This document shows, piece by piece, positions 4,782-5,256 of a DNA stretch of 5,256 nt. The notes under the pieces were generated by a model. The model was not told the origin of the DNA. It saw only the letters and a list, made by a program, of their open reading frames with translations, and did not search any database. The DNA comes from Syntrophomonadaceae bacterium (GTDB lineage Bacteria > Bacillota > Syntrophomonadia > Syntrophomonadales > Syntrophomonadaceae). The DNA is taken from NCBI GenBank assembly GCA_028683995.1, contig JAQUGU010000035.1:1-5256 (forward strand), written 5' to 3'. The number at the start of each line of letters is the position of its first letter. Within the stretch, counting starts at the first letter, position 1. Both the position numbers and the translations under genes were made by a program.

Positions 4782-5234
4782 CTACGAATTAATCAATTCC
4801 TCAAAATCCTTAACAATGCCTTTCACGGCTTTTAGCGGTTTTACTACTATAAATATAGTGTCATCTCCGGCAACTGTCCCCAGGACGTTTTCCAGTTCAG
4901 CAGCATCTATGAGCGAGGCTATTGACTGAGCTGCACCGGGGAGGGTTTTAATAACTACTATATTCTCACTATAATCAATGGAGGTTACCGAGTCTCGAAA
5001 AAGCCTTTGCATACGCTCGCGGGAATTCTGAATGGGGCTATTATCCGGCAAAGCATAGTAGTAACCATGGCTATCTGGGATTTTGATAAGCTGTAGCTCC
5101 TTTATATCCCGAGATACTGTAGCCTGGGTTATATCATAGCCACTATTCTTCAAAATTTCGCAGAGTTCCTCCTGGGTAGAAATACGCTGGTTCGATATAA
5201 TATCGATAACAGCAAACCTGCGCCGAGCCTTCAT
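4782..5234 (-). CDS. argR: Arginine repressor ArgR (AhrC)
   Basis: ArgR is a cytoplasmic hexameric regulator that binds arginine and then represses arginine biosynthesis, and in Bacillus also activates arginine catabolism. The 150-aa product matches family length (about 149-156). The N-terminal winged helix (about 1-65) carries the recognition segment TQATVSRDIKEL (36-47). The C-terminal oligomerisation and arginine-binding domain (about 80-148) carries LPGAAQSIASLID (98-110) and GTVAGDDTIFIV (119-130), whose Asp124 and Asp125 form the arginine site in relatives. ATG at 5234 has a strong GGGAGG (5246-5241) six bases away. It precedes recN, as ahrC does in Bacillus, where its position is conserved without an obvious functional tie. 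Its promoter lies outside the window or it is co-transcribed with a gene to the right. Confidence 0.97.
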   Translation of the reverse strand: MKARRRFAVIDIISNQRISTQEELCEILKNSGYDITQATVSRDIKELQLIKIPDSHGYYYALPDNSPIQNSRERMQRLFRDSVTSIDYSENIVVIKTLPGAAQSIASLIDAAELENVLGTVAGDDTIFIVVKPLKAVKGIVKDFEELINS

Positions 5235-5256
5235 AACTAACCTCCCACACCGGTAC

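Overview
This window holds a conserved endospore-former gene block in which every gene lies on the minus strand. In transcription order (right to left) it reads argR/ahrC (5234 to 4782), recN (4576 to 2912), spoIVB (2465 to 1140) and spo0A (909 to 106). The same order, ahrC-recN-spoIVB-spo0A, is known from Bacillus and many Clostridia. The source is therefore an endospore-forming Firmicute. The moderate base composition, frequent GGAGG-type ribosome sites and the kind of short dispersed repeats present suggest a clostridial lineage (Syntrophomonas- or Desulfotomaculum-like). That placement is an impression; the sequence does not prove it.

Layout from left to right: positions 1-49 hold nothing I can name. 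Positions 50-95 form a strong intrinsic terminator for spo0A. Spo0A (267 aa) is complete, with an intact phosphoacceptor and DNA-binding half. The 230-base gap upstream of it holds candidate control sites: an exact 0A box at the 3' end of spoIVB, a second partial 0A box, a TATAAT element, a possible sigma-H promoter and a possible very short leader ORF. SpoIVB (441 aa) begins at a TTG with a well-spaced AGGAG. A much longer open frame reaches back to 2798, but the extra 111 codons read through repeats and a forespore-type promoter, so I reject that extension. The 446-base spoIVB-recN gap carries a sigma-F-like promoter, a G-rich tandem repeat, a small GGGCAGAC hairpin and a 53-base near-perfect palindrome. 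RecN (554 aa) is complete. The 205-base recN-argR gap holds a hairpin, a short direct repeat and a weak ARG-box-like site. ArgR (150 aa) is complete, with its ribosome site just inside the right edge.

How the genes relate: Spo0A~P commits the cell to sporulation. SpoIVB is secreted later from the forespore to trigger pro-sigma-K processing in the mother cell. RecN (double-strand break repair) and ArgR (arginine-responsive regulator) are housekeeping neighbours. I see no undescribed system of genes. The most interesting material is non-coding: the composite repeat island and the sporulation control sites around spoIVB and spo0A.
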